The notes below the pieces were generated by a model. It worked only from the letters and a program-made list of their open reading frames with translations. It searched no databases and was not told the origin of the DNA. This document shows positions 25,110 through 33,241 of a DNA stretch of 41,188 bases, piece after piece (positions within the stretch are counted from its first letter, which is position 1; each line of letters starts with the position of its first letter). The stretch is from an uncultured Oscillospiraceae bacterium. Its GTDB lineage: Bacteria > Bacillota > Clostridia > Oscillospirales > Oscillospiraceae. The stretch lies in the NCBI GenBank assembly GCA_944385095.1, contig CALWVS010000019.1, positions 1-41,188 on the forward strand, read 5' to 3'. The position numbers and the translations under genes were made by a program.

Positions 25110-25137
25110 ATTTTACCACACTTGTACGAATTTTCAA
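25110..25137 (-). promoter_or_regulatory. Candidate promoter of the immunity island
   Basis: On the minus strand TTGAAA (25137-25132), 16-base spacer, TAAAAT (25115-25110), about 130 bases before the first SUKH start. No closer promoter was noticed in the cluster, but internal ones are not excluded. Confidence 0.55.
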
Positions 25138-25168
25138 GGTCTAATCTTTTGGGTCAAGTGTACCAGAT

Positions 25169-25210
25169 AAAAAAGCAGGTGTATGCTGGATTACACCAAC
25201 ACACACCTGC
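25169..25210 (-). terminator. nrdR terminator
   Basis: GCAGGTGT (25175-25182) pairs with ACACCTGC (25203-25210). On the minus strand the hairpin is followed by TTTTTT (25174-25169). It lies ~65 bases after the nrdR stop and insulates the island promoter from nrdR transcription. Confidence 0.85.
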
Positions 25211-25272
25211 ACCACATTCCTGGAATAAAGGCAACTTGTAAAACTAAAATTATTAGGAAAACTGGTCTAAAT

Positions 25273-25728
25273 CTACCGGTTTTCCATGAGTTTATTTAAT
25301 TCCTGCATAAAGGTATTGATATCTTTGAATTGACGGTACACAGATGCAAACCGCACATAGGCCACTTCATCCAGTTTTTTTAGACGCTCCATCACCAGTT
25401 CGCCAATTTCAGCAGAGCTGATTTCCCGCTCCATCTCATTTTGCAGCACCTGTTCAATCTCTGTTGCAATTTCCTCCAAGGTATTGACAGACACAGGTCG
25501 CTTCTCACAGGCTCGAATCAATCCACTCATCACCTTACTGCGGTCAAAACTCTCTCTGCTGCCATCCTTCTTCACCACCACAAGTGGCAGACTTTCCACC
25601 ATCTCGTAGGTGGTAAACCGTTTGTGGCAGGCAAGACACTCCCGCCTTCTGCGAATGCTGGCTCCCTCATCAGCGGGACGGGAATCCACCACCTTGCTCT
25701 CCATAAATGCACAATAAGGACACTTCAT
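25273..25728 (-). CDS. nrdR: NrdR, repressor of ribonucleotide reductase genes
   Basis: 151 aa from MKCPYC, the family start; an in-frame start seven codons upstream is unlikely. The zinc ribbon uses C3, C6, C31 and C34 (CPYC; CLAC), with RRRREC before the second pair. The ATP-cone (~49-139) starts at [20 protein letters not shown] and includes RASEKRPV-like [10 protein letters not shown]. NrdR senses ATP/dATP and represses nrd operons. No NrdR box was recognised in this window. Confidence 0.97.
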   Translation of the reverse strand: MKCPYCAFMESKVVDSRPADEGASIRRRRECLACHKRFTTYEMVESLPLVVVKKDGSRESFDRSKVMSGLIRACEKRPVSVNTLEEIATEIEQVLQNEMEREISSAEIGELVMERLKKLDEVAYVRFASVYRQFKDINTFMQELNKLMENR

Positions 25729-25848
25729 CCGTCTGCCCCTCCACCACATCTTTTTTGCATTAGTGTATCACAACTCATCTTTTTTCGGTAGCCCTTTTTT
25801 TCAATTTTTTCAAGTTTTTTCTTCACTTTTCTTTTTTGAATCCTCCGC

Positions 25849-25877
25849 TTGACAGAAGCTCTGTTTCAGAGTACCCT
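25849..25877 (+). promoter_or_regulatory. Promoter of the YhcH-family gene
   Basis: TTGACA (25849-25854), 17-base spacer, TACCCT (25872-25877). Perfect -35, weaker -10. Confidence 0.6.
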
Positions 25878-25939
25878 TATCTCAGAATCAGCCCTCTGCA
25901 TTTCTCCAGTTCACTTTAAAAAACAAAGGAGTATGTACC

Positions 25940-26392
25940 ATGATTTATGACAGCCTCAAACACATAACAGCCTATCAAGGCATTCACCCCGGCGTATATC
26001 AGGGATTGGAACTGCTGGCTAACACCGACTTTTCCAAACTGGAAGATGGTCGGTATGAAATTGATGGAAACCGACTGTTTTTCAGTCTGCAATCTTACAA
26101 CAGTAAACCTGAAAATGAAACTCCAGAGGCACACAAAACCTATATAGACATTCAATTTCTGGTCTCTGGTACGGAACAAATCAAAGTTGCTCCTCTGGAG
26201 GATATGACAGAAGAAGTAGAAGCCAGACCAGATGGTGATATCTGGTTCTACCGTGGTCCCACTGATACCATCACACTGACCGGTGATCGGTTCGTTGTGT
26301 TCTGGCCTGGAGACGCCCACGCCCCCGGTATCGCTGTGGATACTCCTGCCCCATGCCGGAAATGTCTGGTGAAAGTTCAGGTAGATTGGTAA
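25940..26392 (+). CDS. YhcH/YjgK/YiaL family (DUF386) protein
   Basis: 150 aa, full length. The family pattern is YDSLKHITAYQGIHPGVYQG, then NRLFFSLQSYNSKPENETPE, a conserved AHKTYIDIQFLVSGTEQI and a C-terminal DRFVVFWPGDAHAPGIAVD with KCLVKVQ. These cupin-like proteins bind metal through conserved Glu/His and act in handling sugar anomers, often of sialic acid or plant sugars. Here the gene is monocistronic: own promoter and a strong terminator. No sugar-catabolic neighbours are present. Confidence 0.93.
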   Translation: MIYDSLKHITAYQGIHPGVYQGLELLANTDFSKLEDGRYEIDGNRLFFSLQSYNSKPENETPEAHKTYIDIQFLVSGTEQIKVAPLEDMTEEVEARPDGDIWFYRGPTDTITLTGDRFVVFWPGDAHAPGIAVDTPAPCRKCLVKVQVDW

Positions 26393-26401
26393 AAAACAGT
26401 G

Positions 26402-26448
26402 CGGTCTTTGATGACACAAACTATGATGTCATCAAAGACCGTTTTTTT
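26402..26448. terminator. Strong bidirectional terminator
   Basis: CGGTCTTTGATGAC (26402-26415) pairs perfectly with GTCATCAAAGACCG (26428-26441), 12-base loop, then TTTTTTT. On the other strand it ends the small Cys-rich ORF. Confidence 0.93.
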
Positions 26449-26654
26449 CATGTGTGTTCCCTGCTGTTTTCACACATACACTTCATGCAATTCAGCATTT
26501 CACATAAAATCTGGTTTTGCTGTGCCAACAGCCAGCTCAGCCGCTCCACGCATTGCCGCTCCAAATCACCTGTACCATGGCGATGCATACACATCTCTGA
26601 CTGCTCCTCCCAGCAGGGAATATTACGCTGCTCCCTTTTGTTTCGACAAGGCAT
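26448..26654 (-). CDS. Small Cys-rich protein, unknown family
   Basis: 68 aa, with GGAGGTG 6 bases before the ATG, the best ribosome site in this stretch. It reads MPCRNKREQRNIPCWEEQSE, then a helical stretch (LERQCVERLSWLLAQQNQIL) and CEMLNCMKCMCENSREHT. Seven cysteines and a leucine-rich helix suggest metal binding or disulfide/oligomer formation. It ends exactly at the shared terminator. Possible function as a small regulator; no family recognised. Confidence 0.6.
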   Translation of the reverse strand: MPCRNKREQRNIPCWEEQSEMCMHRHGTGDLERQCVERLSWLLAQQNQILCEMLNCMKCMCENSREHT

Positions 26655-26691
26655 CTACTCCACCTCCTATACCCCAGTTTATGATTTACTC

Positions 26692-26720
26692 TTGACCTTG
26701 GTGTCCCTTCATGCTATGAT
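26692..26720 (+). promoter_or_regulatory. Promoter of the Crp/Fnr-ABC operon
   Basis: TTGACC (26692-26697), 17-base spacer, TATGAT (26715-26720), followed by AGAGGTG before the Crp/Fnr ATG at 26758. Confidence 0.75.
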
Positions 26721-26757
26721 ATCTTTGTCTTATATGTTACACTTTAGAGGTGATTGT

Positions 26758-27393
26758 ATGGCGCACTCCCTCCTTCCAGATGAATTGTCTGTCTTACAGC
26801 ACTGCCCACTGTTTCACCAAATTCCACTTTCTGCTATCCATCAACTTTTGAACTCAATCCTCTATACAGTAGAGGAGTTTTCTGCCCACACCACTTTATA
26901 TGAGCCAACCTGTTTTCGGCACTGTTTGGGGGTTGTGTTGTCTGGGCAAATTGATGTAACCAACGGACCTGTTTCCATGAGCCATCTAACCCCTGGGCAT
27001 CTGTTTGGGGCTGCCGCACTCTATCAGGATGAGGACACCTATACCACTACTTTGACTGTACATATAGACAGCCGTATCCTCTTTCTGCCGGAAAAGGTGC
27101 TGGACCAGCTTCTAGGAGAGTATCCACAAATCCGTCACAATTATCTTGCCTATCTTTCCAGCCGGATCCGTTTTCTTTCTGCCCGGCTGCGCTGTCTGGC
27201 TCAAACCGATGTGGAAGGAAAATTGATGGATTATCTTTTAGAAAATCAGGTCAATGGCAGAATCCAAATGTCCTCCACTGAGCTTGCCAAAACACTTAGT
27301 ATCAGCCGTGCCTCTTTGTATCGTGCTTTTGATGTATTGGAAACCTCTGGTTTTCTGACACGAAAAGGAAAAACGCTCATCATTCATCCATAA
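26758..27393 (+). CDS. Crp/Fnr family transcriptional regulator
   Basis: 211 aa from the ATG after AGAGGTG; the frame is open far upstream but crosses the terminator and promoter. The N-terminal ~120 residues are a cyclic-nucleotide-binding-like beta-roll (CLGVVLSGQIDVTNGPVSMS, PGHLFGAAALYQDEDTYTTT). A long dimer helix and a C-terminal winged helix follow (MSSTELAKTLSISRASLYRA, then FDVLETSGFLTRKGK). The cAMP-contact residues are not conserved. It is followed 23 bases later by an ABC importer, so it probably regulates it. Confidence 0.9.
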   Translation: MAHSLLPDELSVLQHCPLFHQIPLSAIHQLLNSILYTVEEFSAHTTLYEPTCFRHCLGVVLSGQIDVTNGPVSMSHLTPGHLFGAAALYQDEDTYTTTLTVHIDSRILFLPEKVLDQLLGEYPQIRHNYLAYLSSRIRFLSARLRCLAQTDVEGKLMDYLLENQVNGRIQMSSTELAKTLSISRASLYRAFDVLETSGFLTRKGKTLIIHP

Positions 27394-27416
27394 AACAACA
27401 AGAAAGGACTGTCTCA

Positions 27417-28457
27417 ATGAAACGTATCTTGTCTCTTTTCCTCTGTGGCACTCTTGCCATTTCCGCTCTGTCCGGTTGTACCACCTCTCCTTCTAGTTCT
27501 TCCAGTTCTGGTGATACCTCCTCTGCTGTCTCCTCTTCCTCCTCTTCCTCCTCATCCTATGAACAACTTGACTTTATGGTGCTGTCCGGTCCCACTGGGG
27601 TAGGTGCTGCTAAACTGATTTCCGACCAGATGGCACTGCCAGAATCAGAGCGTTTATTTGCTTCTGCCACTGTTGTGGCAGACAACAACGAAATCAACAA
27701 TGCCCTTATCAATGGGTCTGCTGATGTTGCTGCCATTGCCACCAATGTGGCTGCCAATCTGTATGCCAAAAGTGATGGGGCAATTCAGGTATTGGCAGTC
27801 AATACCCTTGGTGTTCTGTATATTTTGGAAAAAGGAGATTCCGTCCATTCCTTCTCTGACCTGAGTGGTAAAACCATCTATGCCACTGGGCAAGGTGCCA
27901 ATCCAGAATATGTACTCAATCATCTGCTGACTTCCAACGGAGTGGACCCTGAAAGTGTTCAAATTGAATGGATGACGGCACAGGAAGTCTCTGCAAAAAT
28001 GGTCTCCTCTGAGTCCGCTATCTGTATGCTCCCTGTTCCCGCTGCCACTGCGTTGATGCTGCAAGATGAGACGGTACGGCAGGCAATTTCCCTTTCTGAT
28101 GCCTGGGATGAACTGGGCACTGGTGCCCTTGCTATGGGCTGTATCGTAGCCAGAACGGACTACATTGAGGAAAATCCAGATGCCATTCAGTCCTTTTTAA
28201 CCCAATATCAGGAGTCCATCTCCTATGTATCCGCAGAGGAAAACCGTCAGGATGCTGCTCAACTTGTGGCTGAACTGCAAATTACCCCTAGTGCAGCAGT
28301 GGCTGAAGCTGCCATTCCCCAGTGCAATCTGGTCTATCTTGCAGGAGATGAGATGCAAGAAACATTAGAGCAATACTATCAGGTTCTCTATCAGGCAAAC
28401 CCTGATTCCATTGGTGGCAGTATGCCCTATGATGCGTTCTATTATGGCATTTCTTAA
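27417..28457 (+). CDS. ABC importer substrate-binding lipoprotein (NMT1/TauA/SsuA-like)
   Basis: 346 aa. The signal peptide ends in a lipobox (LSGC, Cys21), so it is membrane-anchored outside the cell; a Ser-rich linker follows to ~47. The mature part has a PBP2 fold of the NitT/TauT class (FMVLSGPTGVGAAKLISDQM; NGSADVAAIATNVAANLYAK; LSGKTIYATGQGANPEYVLN). Members of this class bind sulfonates, nitrate or thiamine-precursor pyrimidines; the ligand here cannot be told. It is followed by permease and ATPase genes. Confidence 0.92.
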   Translation: MKRILSLFLCGTLAISALSGCTTSPSSSSSSGDTSSAVSSSSSSSSSYEQLDFMVLSGPTGVGAAKLISDQMALPESERLFASATVVADNNEINNALINGSADVAAIATNVAANLYAKSDGAIQVLAVNTLGVLYILEKGDSVHSFSDLSGKTIYATGQGANPEYVLNHLLTSNGVDPESVQIEWMTAQEVSAKMVSSESAICMLPVPAATALMLQDETVRQAISLSDAWDELGTGALAMGCIVARTDYIEENPDAIQSFLTQYQESISYVSAEENRQDAAQLVAELQITPSAAVAEAAIPQCNLVYLAGDEMQETLEQYYQVLYQANPDSIGGSMPYDAFYYGIS

Positions 28458-29214
28458 ACGTATTGTTTTTCCTGTCCTTCTACCCCTGGTCTTTTGGCTG
28501 GGGGTATGGCAATTTTGTGCCTATCAAGTAGATTTGTGGGTAGATGGACGAGGCAATCAGCTGCTTCTTCCCTATCCTTTGACTGTTTTGGAGACCTTTG
28601 TCTCTCTGTCCCTCTCTCCTTCGTTCTGGCACACCATTATTTTGTCTCTTCTGCGTATTTTGATGGGAATTCTGTTGGGCTGTCTTTTGGGTGGTCTGTG
28701 TGCCATTTTCACCACCACCAGCACCATCTGTCACTGTCTCATGTCCCCTGTGATTCGTATCATGCGTGCCACTCCGGTTGCCTCTTTTATTTTACTGCTG
28801 TTACTTTGGTTCTATCGAAATACTGTGCCCACTGTGGTAGTGGCTTTGATGGTCCTGCCCATTCTCTGGGAAACCATGGCACAGGGCATCACTGCTGTGG
28901 ACCCTCAATTATTGGAACTGACAAGGGCATATCATTTCACCCCCATACAAACCATAAAAATTTTGTATCTCCCTTCTCTGCGCCCCTATCTGTTTTCTGG
29001 CCTTGCCAACGGGGTAGGGCTGGGCTGGAAGTCTGGCGTGGCTGCTGAGGTGCTCTGTCTGCCAAAGCTGGGCATTGGGACCGAAATTTATTTAACCAAA
29101 CAGAATCTGAATATTCCAGCCCTGTTTGCATGGACCATCATGGTTGTGGCTCTCAGCTTTGTGATGGAACAACTTCTGACTCTTTGGGTTTCCAAAAAAG
29201 GAGGGTCTGTATGA
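28432..29214 (+). CDS. ABC importer permease (BPD_transp_1, NitT/TauT type)
   Basis: 260 aa; the start is uncertain. The ATG at 28432 and one at 28444 are both inside the lipoprotein gene's 3' end, and neither has a clear ribosome site, so translation is probably coupled. About six membrane helices are visible, from VFPVLLPLVFWLGVWQFCAY to FAWTIMVVALSFVMEQLL. The EAA-type loop is LLELTRAYHFTPIQTIKILY, then LPSLRPYLFSGLANGVGLGW. It ends in an ATGA overlap with the ATPase gene. Confidence 0.9.
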   Translation: MRSIMAFLKRIVFPVLLPLVFWLGVWQFCAYQVDLWVDGRGNQLLLPYPLTVLETFVSLSLSPSFWHTIILSLLRILMGILLGCLLGGLCAIFTTTSTICHCLMSPVIRIMRATPVASFILLLLLWFYRNTVPTVVVALMVLPILWETMAQGITAVDPQLLELTRAYHFTPIQTIKILYLPSLRPYLFSGLANGVGLGWKSGVAAEVLCLPKLGIGTEIYLTKQNLNIPALFAWTIMVVALSFVMEQLLTLWVSKKGGSV

Positions 29215-29810
29215 TTTCCTGTTCTCAGTTATCCCTTTCCTACGGGGAACATACCATTTTGAATCAGTTTTCCATTGACATCCCTTCTGAGGGTATTACC
29301 GCCCTGTCTGGTCCTTCAGGCTGTGGCAAAACGTCTCTGTTACGTATTCTGGCTGGGTTGGAACAGCCACAGACAGGCACCATCACTGGATTTGATCCCC
29401 AAAAAACTGCCATACAATTTCAGGAGAATCGACTGTTCCCCTGGCGTACTGTGGAAGAACATCTTACAGATGTATTGCCTCCACACCGAGCCAGTCAGTT
29501 ATCTCACCTTCTATCGCTGGCACAGTTAGAACAGGCAGCCAAACAACTGCCAAAAGCACTCTCTGGCGGAATGCAGCGTCGTCTCTCTTTTGTGCGAACC
29601 CTGGCACTGGATGCCTCCCTTTATCTGCTGGATGAGCCATTCACTGGGGTTGACCTGCCCAGAATCACCATCCTCATGGATTTTTTAAAACTGCTTCAAC
29701 TCCCTGTCATCCTTTCCACCCATGAAACAGAGGTGCTGCAACTGGCTGACCGTGTAATTGTCTTAGATGGTCCCCCACTGCGTGTGATTCAGGTAATTTC
29801 CCAGCCATAA
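29211..29810 (+). CDS. ABC importer ATPase (NitT/TauT type)
   Basis: 199 aa; the ATG overlaps the permease stop and follows GGAGGG. Walker A GPSGCGKTS at residues 34-42, Q-loop in AIQFQENRLFPWRTV, signature LSGGMQRR at 117-124, Walker B LYLLDEP (D141, E142) and switch His in LSTHETE. It is shorter than many family members, with no extra C-terminal domain. It completes a regulator-lipoprotein-permease-ATPase operon. Confidence 0.94.
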   Translation: MISCSQLSLSYGEHTILNQFSIDIPSEGITALSGPSGCGKTSLLRILAGLEQPQTGTITGFDPQKTAIQFQENRLFPWRTVEEHLTDVLPPHRASQLSHLLSLAQLEQAAKQLPKALSGGMQRRLSFVRTLALDASLYLLDEPFTGVDLPRITILMDFLKLLQLPVILSTHETEVLQLADRVIVLDGPPLRVIQVISQP

Positions 29811-29852
29811 ATTTTATCTTCCATTTGCAATGATGTTTTTCTTTGATTCCCA

Positions 29853-29881
29853 TTGCTTTTTTTGTAAAAAAACAGTATGAT
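29853..29881 (+). promoter_or_regulatory. Promoter and leader hairpin before the AGCS gene
   Basis: TTGCTT (29853-29858), 17-base spacer, TATGAT (29876-29881). In the leader, ACCCCACC near 29893-29900 can pair with GGTGGGGT near 29919-29926, followed by TGTTTCC; this may be a weak attenuator or the end of the ABC operon. Confidence 0.55.
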
Positions 29882-29958
29882 AGAGAAGTATTCACCCCAC
29901 CCGCAGTGTCTCAAGCGCAGGTGGGGTTGTTTCCTATTGTAATGGGAGGGGAAAACAT

Positions 29959-31332
29959 ATGCTGGAACAAGTGATGTCAATCAACAGTTTTCTCAATGGA
30001 ATCATCTGGGGACCTCTGATGCTGGTTCTGTTGGTGGGAACAGGAATCTATTTTTCTGTTCGGTGTGGTTTCTTGCAGGCACGTAGATTTGGTTTCATTT
30101 TGCGCAACACATTAGGAACTCTTTTTACAAAGTCAGAGAAACAAACAAGCAGTGAACACAACCTGACTCCGTTTCAGGCAGTATCCACTGCACTGGCTGG
30201 CACAGTAGGTACTGGTAACATTGCAGGGGTTACAGGTGCTATCTTCACTGGCGGACCTGGTGCTGTATTTTGGATGTGGGTTTCTGCCTTTTTTGGTATG
30301 ATGACCAAATATGCAGAAATTGTCTTAGCGGTACAATACAGACAGGTAGACGAAAAAGGGGCACATTTTGGCGGTCCCATGTACTATATTGAAAAGGGCA
30401 CTGAGCAGAAGTGGCTGGCCTGTCTATTTGCTCTTTTGGGTGGGATTGCCTGTTTTGGAATTGGAAATATTGCCCAGTCCACAGAAATCGTAGGTTCCGT
30501 CCAGTCTCTCACTGGTCTTGACCCGTTGATTTCTGGCATTATTCTCTCTCTGTTGACTGCTGTTGTGCTGTTAGGCGGTGTAAAACGCATTGGACAGGTG
30601 GCATCTTATCTGGTGCCCTTTATGGCTCTTTTTTATATTCTGGCAGGTATTGCTGCCATTGTTCTGCGTGTGGAACAGGTACCTGCCGCTTTTGTCTCCA
30701 TTTTCCGTGAGGCGTTCAGCCTGAAAGCTGCCGGTGGCGGTGTATTTGGCTATACCATTATGCTTGCCATGCAGCAGGGATTTGCCAGAGGTGTCTTTTC
30801 CAATGAGGCTGGGCTTGGTTCTGCCCCCATTGCCCATGCTGCTTCCGACACCAAAGAGCCTGTAGAACAGGGAATGTGGGGTGTCTTTGAGGTCTTTATT
30901 GATACCATTGTCATTTGCACCCTCACTTCTATGGCAATCCTGCTCTCTGGTGTGTTGGAATACGATTTATCTGACTTTGCTTCCAATGGTGCTGCCGCTG
31001 CCGCTGCATTTAATGCCATTTTGCCTGGTTCCCTTGGTGGAACAATTCTGCAAATTAGTCTGCTCTTTTTTGCACTCTCTACCATTCTTGGCTGGAGTTA
31101 TTATGGTGAGCGTTGTTGGGGGTATCTGACAAACAACAACACATTTGTCCTCTATCTGTTCAAGCTGTTGTTTATTCTGGTGTGCATGGTGGGGGCTTTG
31201 GGTTCTGGCTCTCTGATGTGGAGCATTTCAGACACATTAAATGGTATGATGGCAATTCCCAACTTGATTGGGCTTTTGTTGCTTTCTGGCACTGTCATTC
31301 GTCTGACCAAAGAATATTTCTCCAAACATTGA
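29959..31332 (+). CDS. AGCS family alanine/glycine:cation symporter
   Basis: 457 aa, membrane carrier for small neutral amino acids with Na+ or H+. The family signature is clear: ALAGTVGTGNIAGVTGAIFT, then GGPGAVFWMWVSAFFGMMTK and YAEIVLAVQYR; GGPMYYIEKG and GFARGVFSNEAGLGSAPIAH are further hallmarks. About ten hydrophobic segments are visible. GGGAGGGG precedes the ATG. Followed by a terminator. Confidence 0.96.
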   Translation: MLEQVMSINSFLNGIIWGPLMLVLLVGTGIYFSVRCGFLQARRFGFILRNTLGTLFTKSEKQTSSEHNLTPFQAVSTALAGTVGTGNIAGVTGAIFTGGPGAVFWMWVSAFFGMMTKYAEIVLAVQYRQVDEKGAHFGGPMYYIEKGTEQKWLACLFALLGGIACFGIGNIAQSTEIVGSVQSLTGLDPLISGIILSLLTAVVLLGGVKRIGQVASYLVPFMALFYILAGIAAIVLRVEQVPAAFVSIFREAFSLKAAGGGVFGYTIMLAMQQGFARGVFSNEAGLGSAPIAHAASDTKEPVEQGMWGVFEVFIDTIVICTLTSMAILLSGVLEYDLSDFASNGAAAAAAFNAILPGSLGGTILQISLLFFALSTILGWSYYGERCWGYLTNNNTFVLYLFKLLFILVCMVGALGSGSLMWSISDTLNGMMAIPNLIGLLLLSGTVIRLTKEYFSKH

Positions 31333-31339
31333 CCGTTCT

Positions 31340-31382
31340 GGCAGTCAGTCTGTCTTTTTCTTATAGGCTGGCTGCCCTTTTG
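31340..31382 (+). terminator. AGCS terminator
   Basis: GGCAGTCAGTC (31340-31350) pairs with GGCTGGCTGCC (31366-31376) using three G-U pairs, followed by CTTTT. Confidence 0.75.
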
Positions 31383-31403
31383 ATAAAATATCGAGGACCC
31401 CCC

Positions 31404-31432
31404 TTGCAATTCCATTTGAGATATGTTATAGT
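31404..31432 (+). promoter_or_regulatory. Promoter of the rimP-nusA-infB operon
   Basis: TTGCAA (31404-31409), 17-base spacer, TATAGT (31427-31432). The leader to rimP would be ~94 bases. Confidence 0.75.
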
Positions 31433-31460
31433 AGATACATGAATTATGGTAGTATTGGCT

Positions 31461-31489
31461 AGAGTGGGGTTTCGGCTCCGCTCTTTTTG
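31461..31489 (+). terminator. Intrinsic terminator/attenuator in the rimP-nusA leader
   Basis: AGAGTGGGG (31461-31469) pairs with CTCCGCTCT (31476-31484), loop TTTCGG, then TTTTTG. It lies ~22 bases after the predicted start of transcription and before rimP. A terminator between a promoter and its operon suggests attenuation, plausibly by NusA itself. Confidence 0.75.
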
Positions 31490-31532
31490 ATTGACTAAAC
31501 CAGCCATAACACAATAAAAAGGAGGAACTTCC

Positions 31533-31988
31533 ATGGCAAAAGTAACGGATACTGTCGCCCAGCTAGCACTGCCCCTTGTGGAGGCTGCGGGCTGTTCCCT
31601 GTGGGATGTGGAATATGTCAAGGAGGCAGGCGAATGGTTCCTGCGTGTCTACATTGACAAGGAAGATGGCATTTCCATCAATGACTGTGAAGCTGTCTCC
31701 CGCCCCCTGTCTGATGCACTGGATGAGGCTGACCCCATTGAGGGAAGCTATACGTTTGAAGTGTCCTCTGCCGGGGCTGACCGTGTACTGAAAAAGGCAG
31801 AGCATTTTGCACAGTTTTTAGGCAATGAAGTAGAAGTGAAGCTCTACCGTGCCCGTAACAGTCAGAAGGAATTTGTTGGTGTACTTCGTAACTTCCATGA
31901 GGGTGATGTCACCCTCGAGGTCAACCAAACAGAACTTGTATTTGAGAAAAAAGAAGTAGCTCTTGTGCGGCTCCATCCGCATTTTTGA
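31533..31988 (+). CDS. rimP: Ribosome maturation factor RimP
   Basis: 151 aa. Needed for 30S subunit maturation. The N-terminal domain shows LALPLVEAAGCSLWDVEYVK and VYIDKEDGISINDCEAVSRP, then the family segment YTFEVSSAGADRVLKKAEHF (usual SSPGLDR-type motif here SSAGADR). AAAAGGAGG precedes the ATG. First gene of the operon with nusA, as in most Firmicutes. Confidence 0.95.
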   Translation: MAKVTDTVAQLALPLVEAAGCSLWDVEYVKEAGEWFLRVYIDKEDGISINDCEAVSRPLSDALDEADPIEGSYTFEVSSAGADRVLKKAEHFAQFLGNEVEVKLYRARNSQKEFVGVLRNFHEGDVTLEVNQTELVFEKKEVALVRLHPHF

Positions 31989-32014
31989 GCGCAGTTTTTG
32001 AGGAGGAAACCACT

Positions 32015-33211
32015 GTGGCAAAGAGAACAACAAAAAAAGTCAACAATGGCGAACTGGATGGACAGGAGTTTTTCTCCGCCATTGCACAAATTGAGCAGGA
32101 AAAGGGAATTAAGCCTGGATATATGCTGGAAAAAATTACACAGGCTCTTGTCTCTGCCTACCGGAAAGACCATGAGGGCATTGGCGATAATCTGATTGTA
32201 GATGCTGACCCCAGTACCAACACCGTTCGTATGTTTCTCAAAAAGGACATTGTAGAGGTGGTGGACAATCCCAATACAGAAATCAGCCTAGATGAGGCAC
32301 GGAAAGCACTCCCTCGTGCACAGATTGGGGATGTGGTGCGCATTGAAGTAAAGCCCAAAAGTTTTGGTCGCATTGCTGCCCAAACTGCCCGTCAGGTTAT
32401 CATTCAGGGTATTCGTGAAGCAGAACAGGGTATGGTTTATGATGAGTTCTCCTCTAAGGAGCATGAACTGCTCACTGGTACTGTCACCAGAATCGATCCC
32501 CGTACTGGCTCCATTTCTCTGCGTATCAGCTCTGGCTCTGAGTATACAGATGCCTATTTGAGCACCAATGAGCAGGTCAAGGGAGAAATTTATACAGAGG
32601 GACAGCGTTTGAAGGTCTATATGGTAGAGGTGCGCAAGGCAACCAAAGGTCCTCAGATTGTCATCTCTCGCACCCATCCCGGACTCGTAAAACGTCTTTT
32701 TGAGTTTGAAGTGCCAGAAATTCATGATGGCACTGTGGAAATTAAGTCCATTGCCCGTGAGGCTGGCTCCAGAACCAAACTGGCAGTCTGGTCTGCTGAC
32801 CCCAATGTAGATGCCATTGGTGCCTGCGTTGGTCCCCGTGGTCAGCGTGTCAATGCCATTGTAGAGGAATTAAAGGGCGAGAAAATGGATATCATCAAAT
32901 ATTCTGAAGATCCTGCTGAATATATTGCAGCCGCTCTGTCCCCTGCCGATGTCATCAGCGTGGAGGCACAGCCCGATGGCAAGAGCTGCCGTGTAGTAGT
33001 GCCTGATGACCAGCTCTCTCTGGCTATCGGTAAGGAAGGTCAAAACGCCCGTCTGGCTGCCAAACTCACTGGATTTAAAATTGACATCAAACCTGCTTCT
33101 GCTCCTGTGGAGGATGACACATCTGTATGTGACATCACCAGCGAAGATGAGGTGCAGCCTGCTACTGAGCCAGAGGGCACTGCAGAAGTCAGCGAAGATG
33201 CTGAGCAGTAA
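32015..33211 (+). CDS. nusA: Transcription termination/antitermination factor NusA
   Basis: 398 aa from a GTG start preceded by GAGGAGG; an in-frame TTG at 31985 would overlap rimP and lacks a site. An N-terminal RNA-polymerase-binding domain (residues 10-130, with QALVSAYRKDHEG) is followed by an S1 domain (VTRIDPRTGSISLRIS) and two KH domains (EVPEIHDGTVEIKSIAREAG and AIGACVGPRGQRVNAIVEEL; LAIGKEGQNARLAAKLTGFK). The acidic C-terminal tail lacks the AR repeats of proteobacteria, as usual in Firmicutes. Confidence 0.96.
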   Translation: MAKRTTKKVNNGELDGQEFFSAIAQIEQEKGIKPGYMLEKITQALVSAYRKDHEGIGDNLIVDADPSTNTVRMFLKKDIVEVVDNPNTEISLDEARKALPRAQIGDVVRIEVKPKSFGRIAAQTARQVIIQGIREAEQGMVYDEFSSKEHELLTGTVTRIDPRTGSISLRISSGSEYTDAYLSTNEQVKGEIYTEGQRLKVYMVEVRKATKGPQIVISRTHPGLVKRLFEFEVPEIHDGTVEIKSIAREAGSRTKLAVWSADPNVDAIGACVGPRGQRVNAIVEELKGEKMDIIKYSEDPAEYIAAALSPADVISVEAQPDGKSCRVVVPDDQLSLAIGKEGQNARLAAKLTGFKIDIKPASAPVEDDTSVCDITSEDEVQPATEPEGTAEVSEDAEQ

Positions 33212-33241
33212 GACAGACTTGACTTTGAAAGGGTGAACCAT

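Noticed and set aside
26353-26757. 135-codon upstream extension of the Crp/Fnr frame
   Set aside because: It crosses the YhcH gene end, a strong terminator and the promoter; the ATG at 26758 has the ribosome site.
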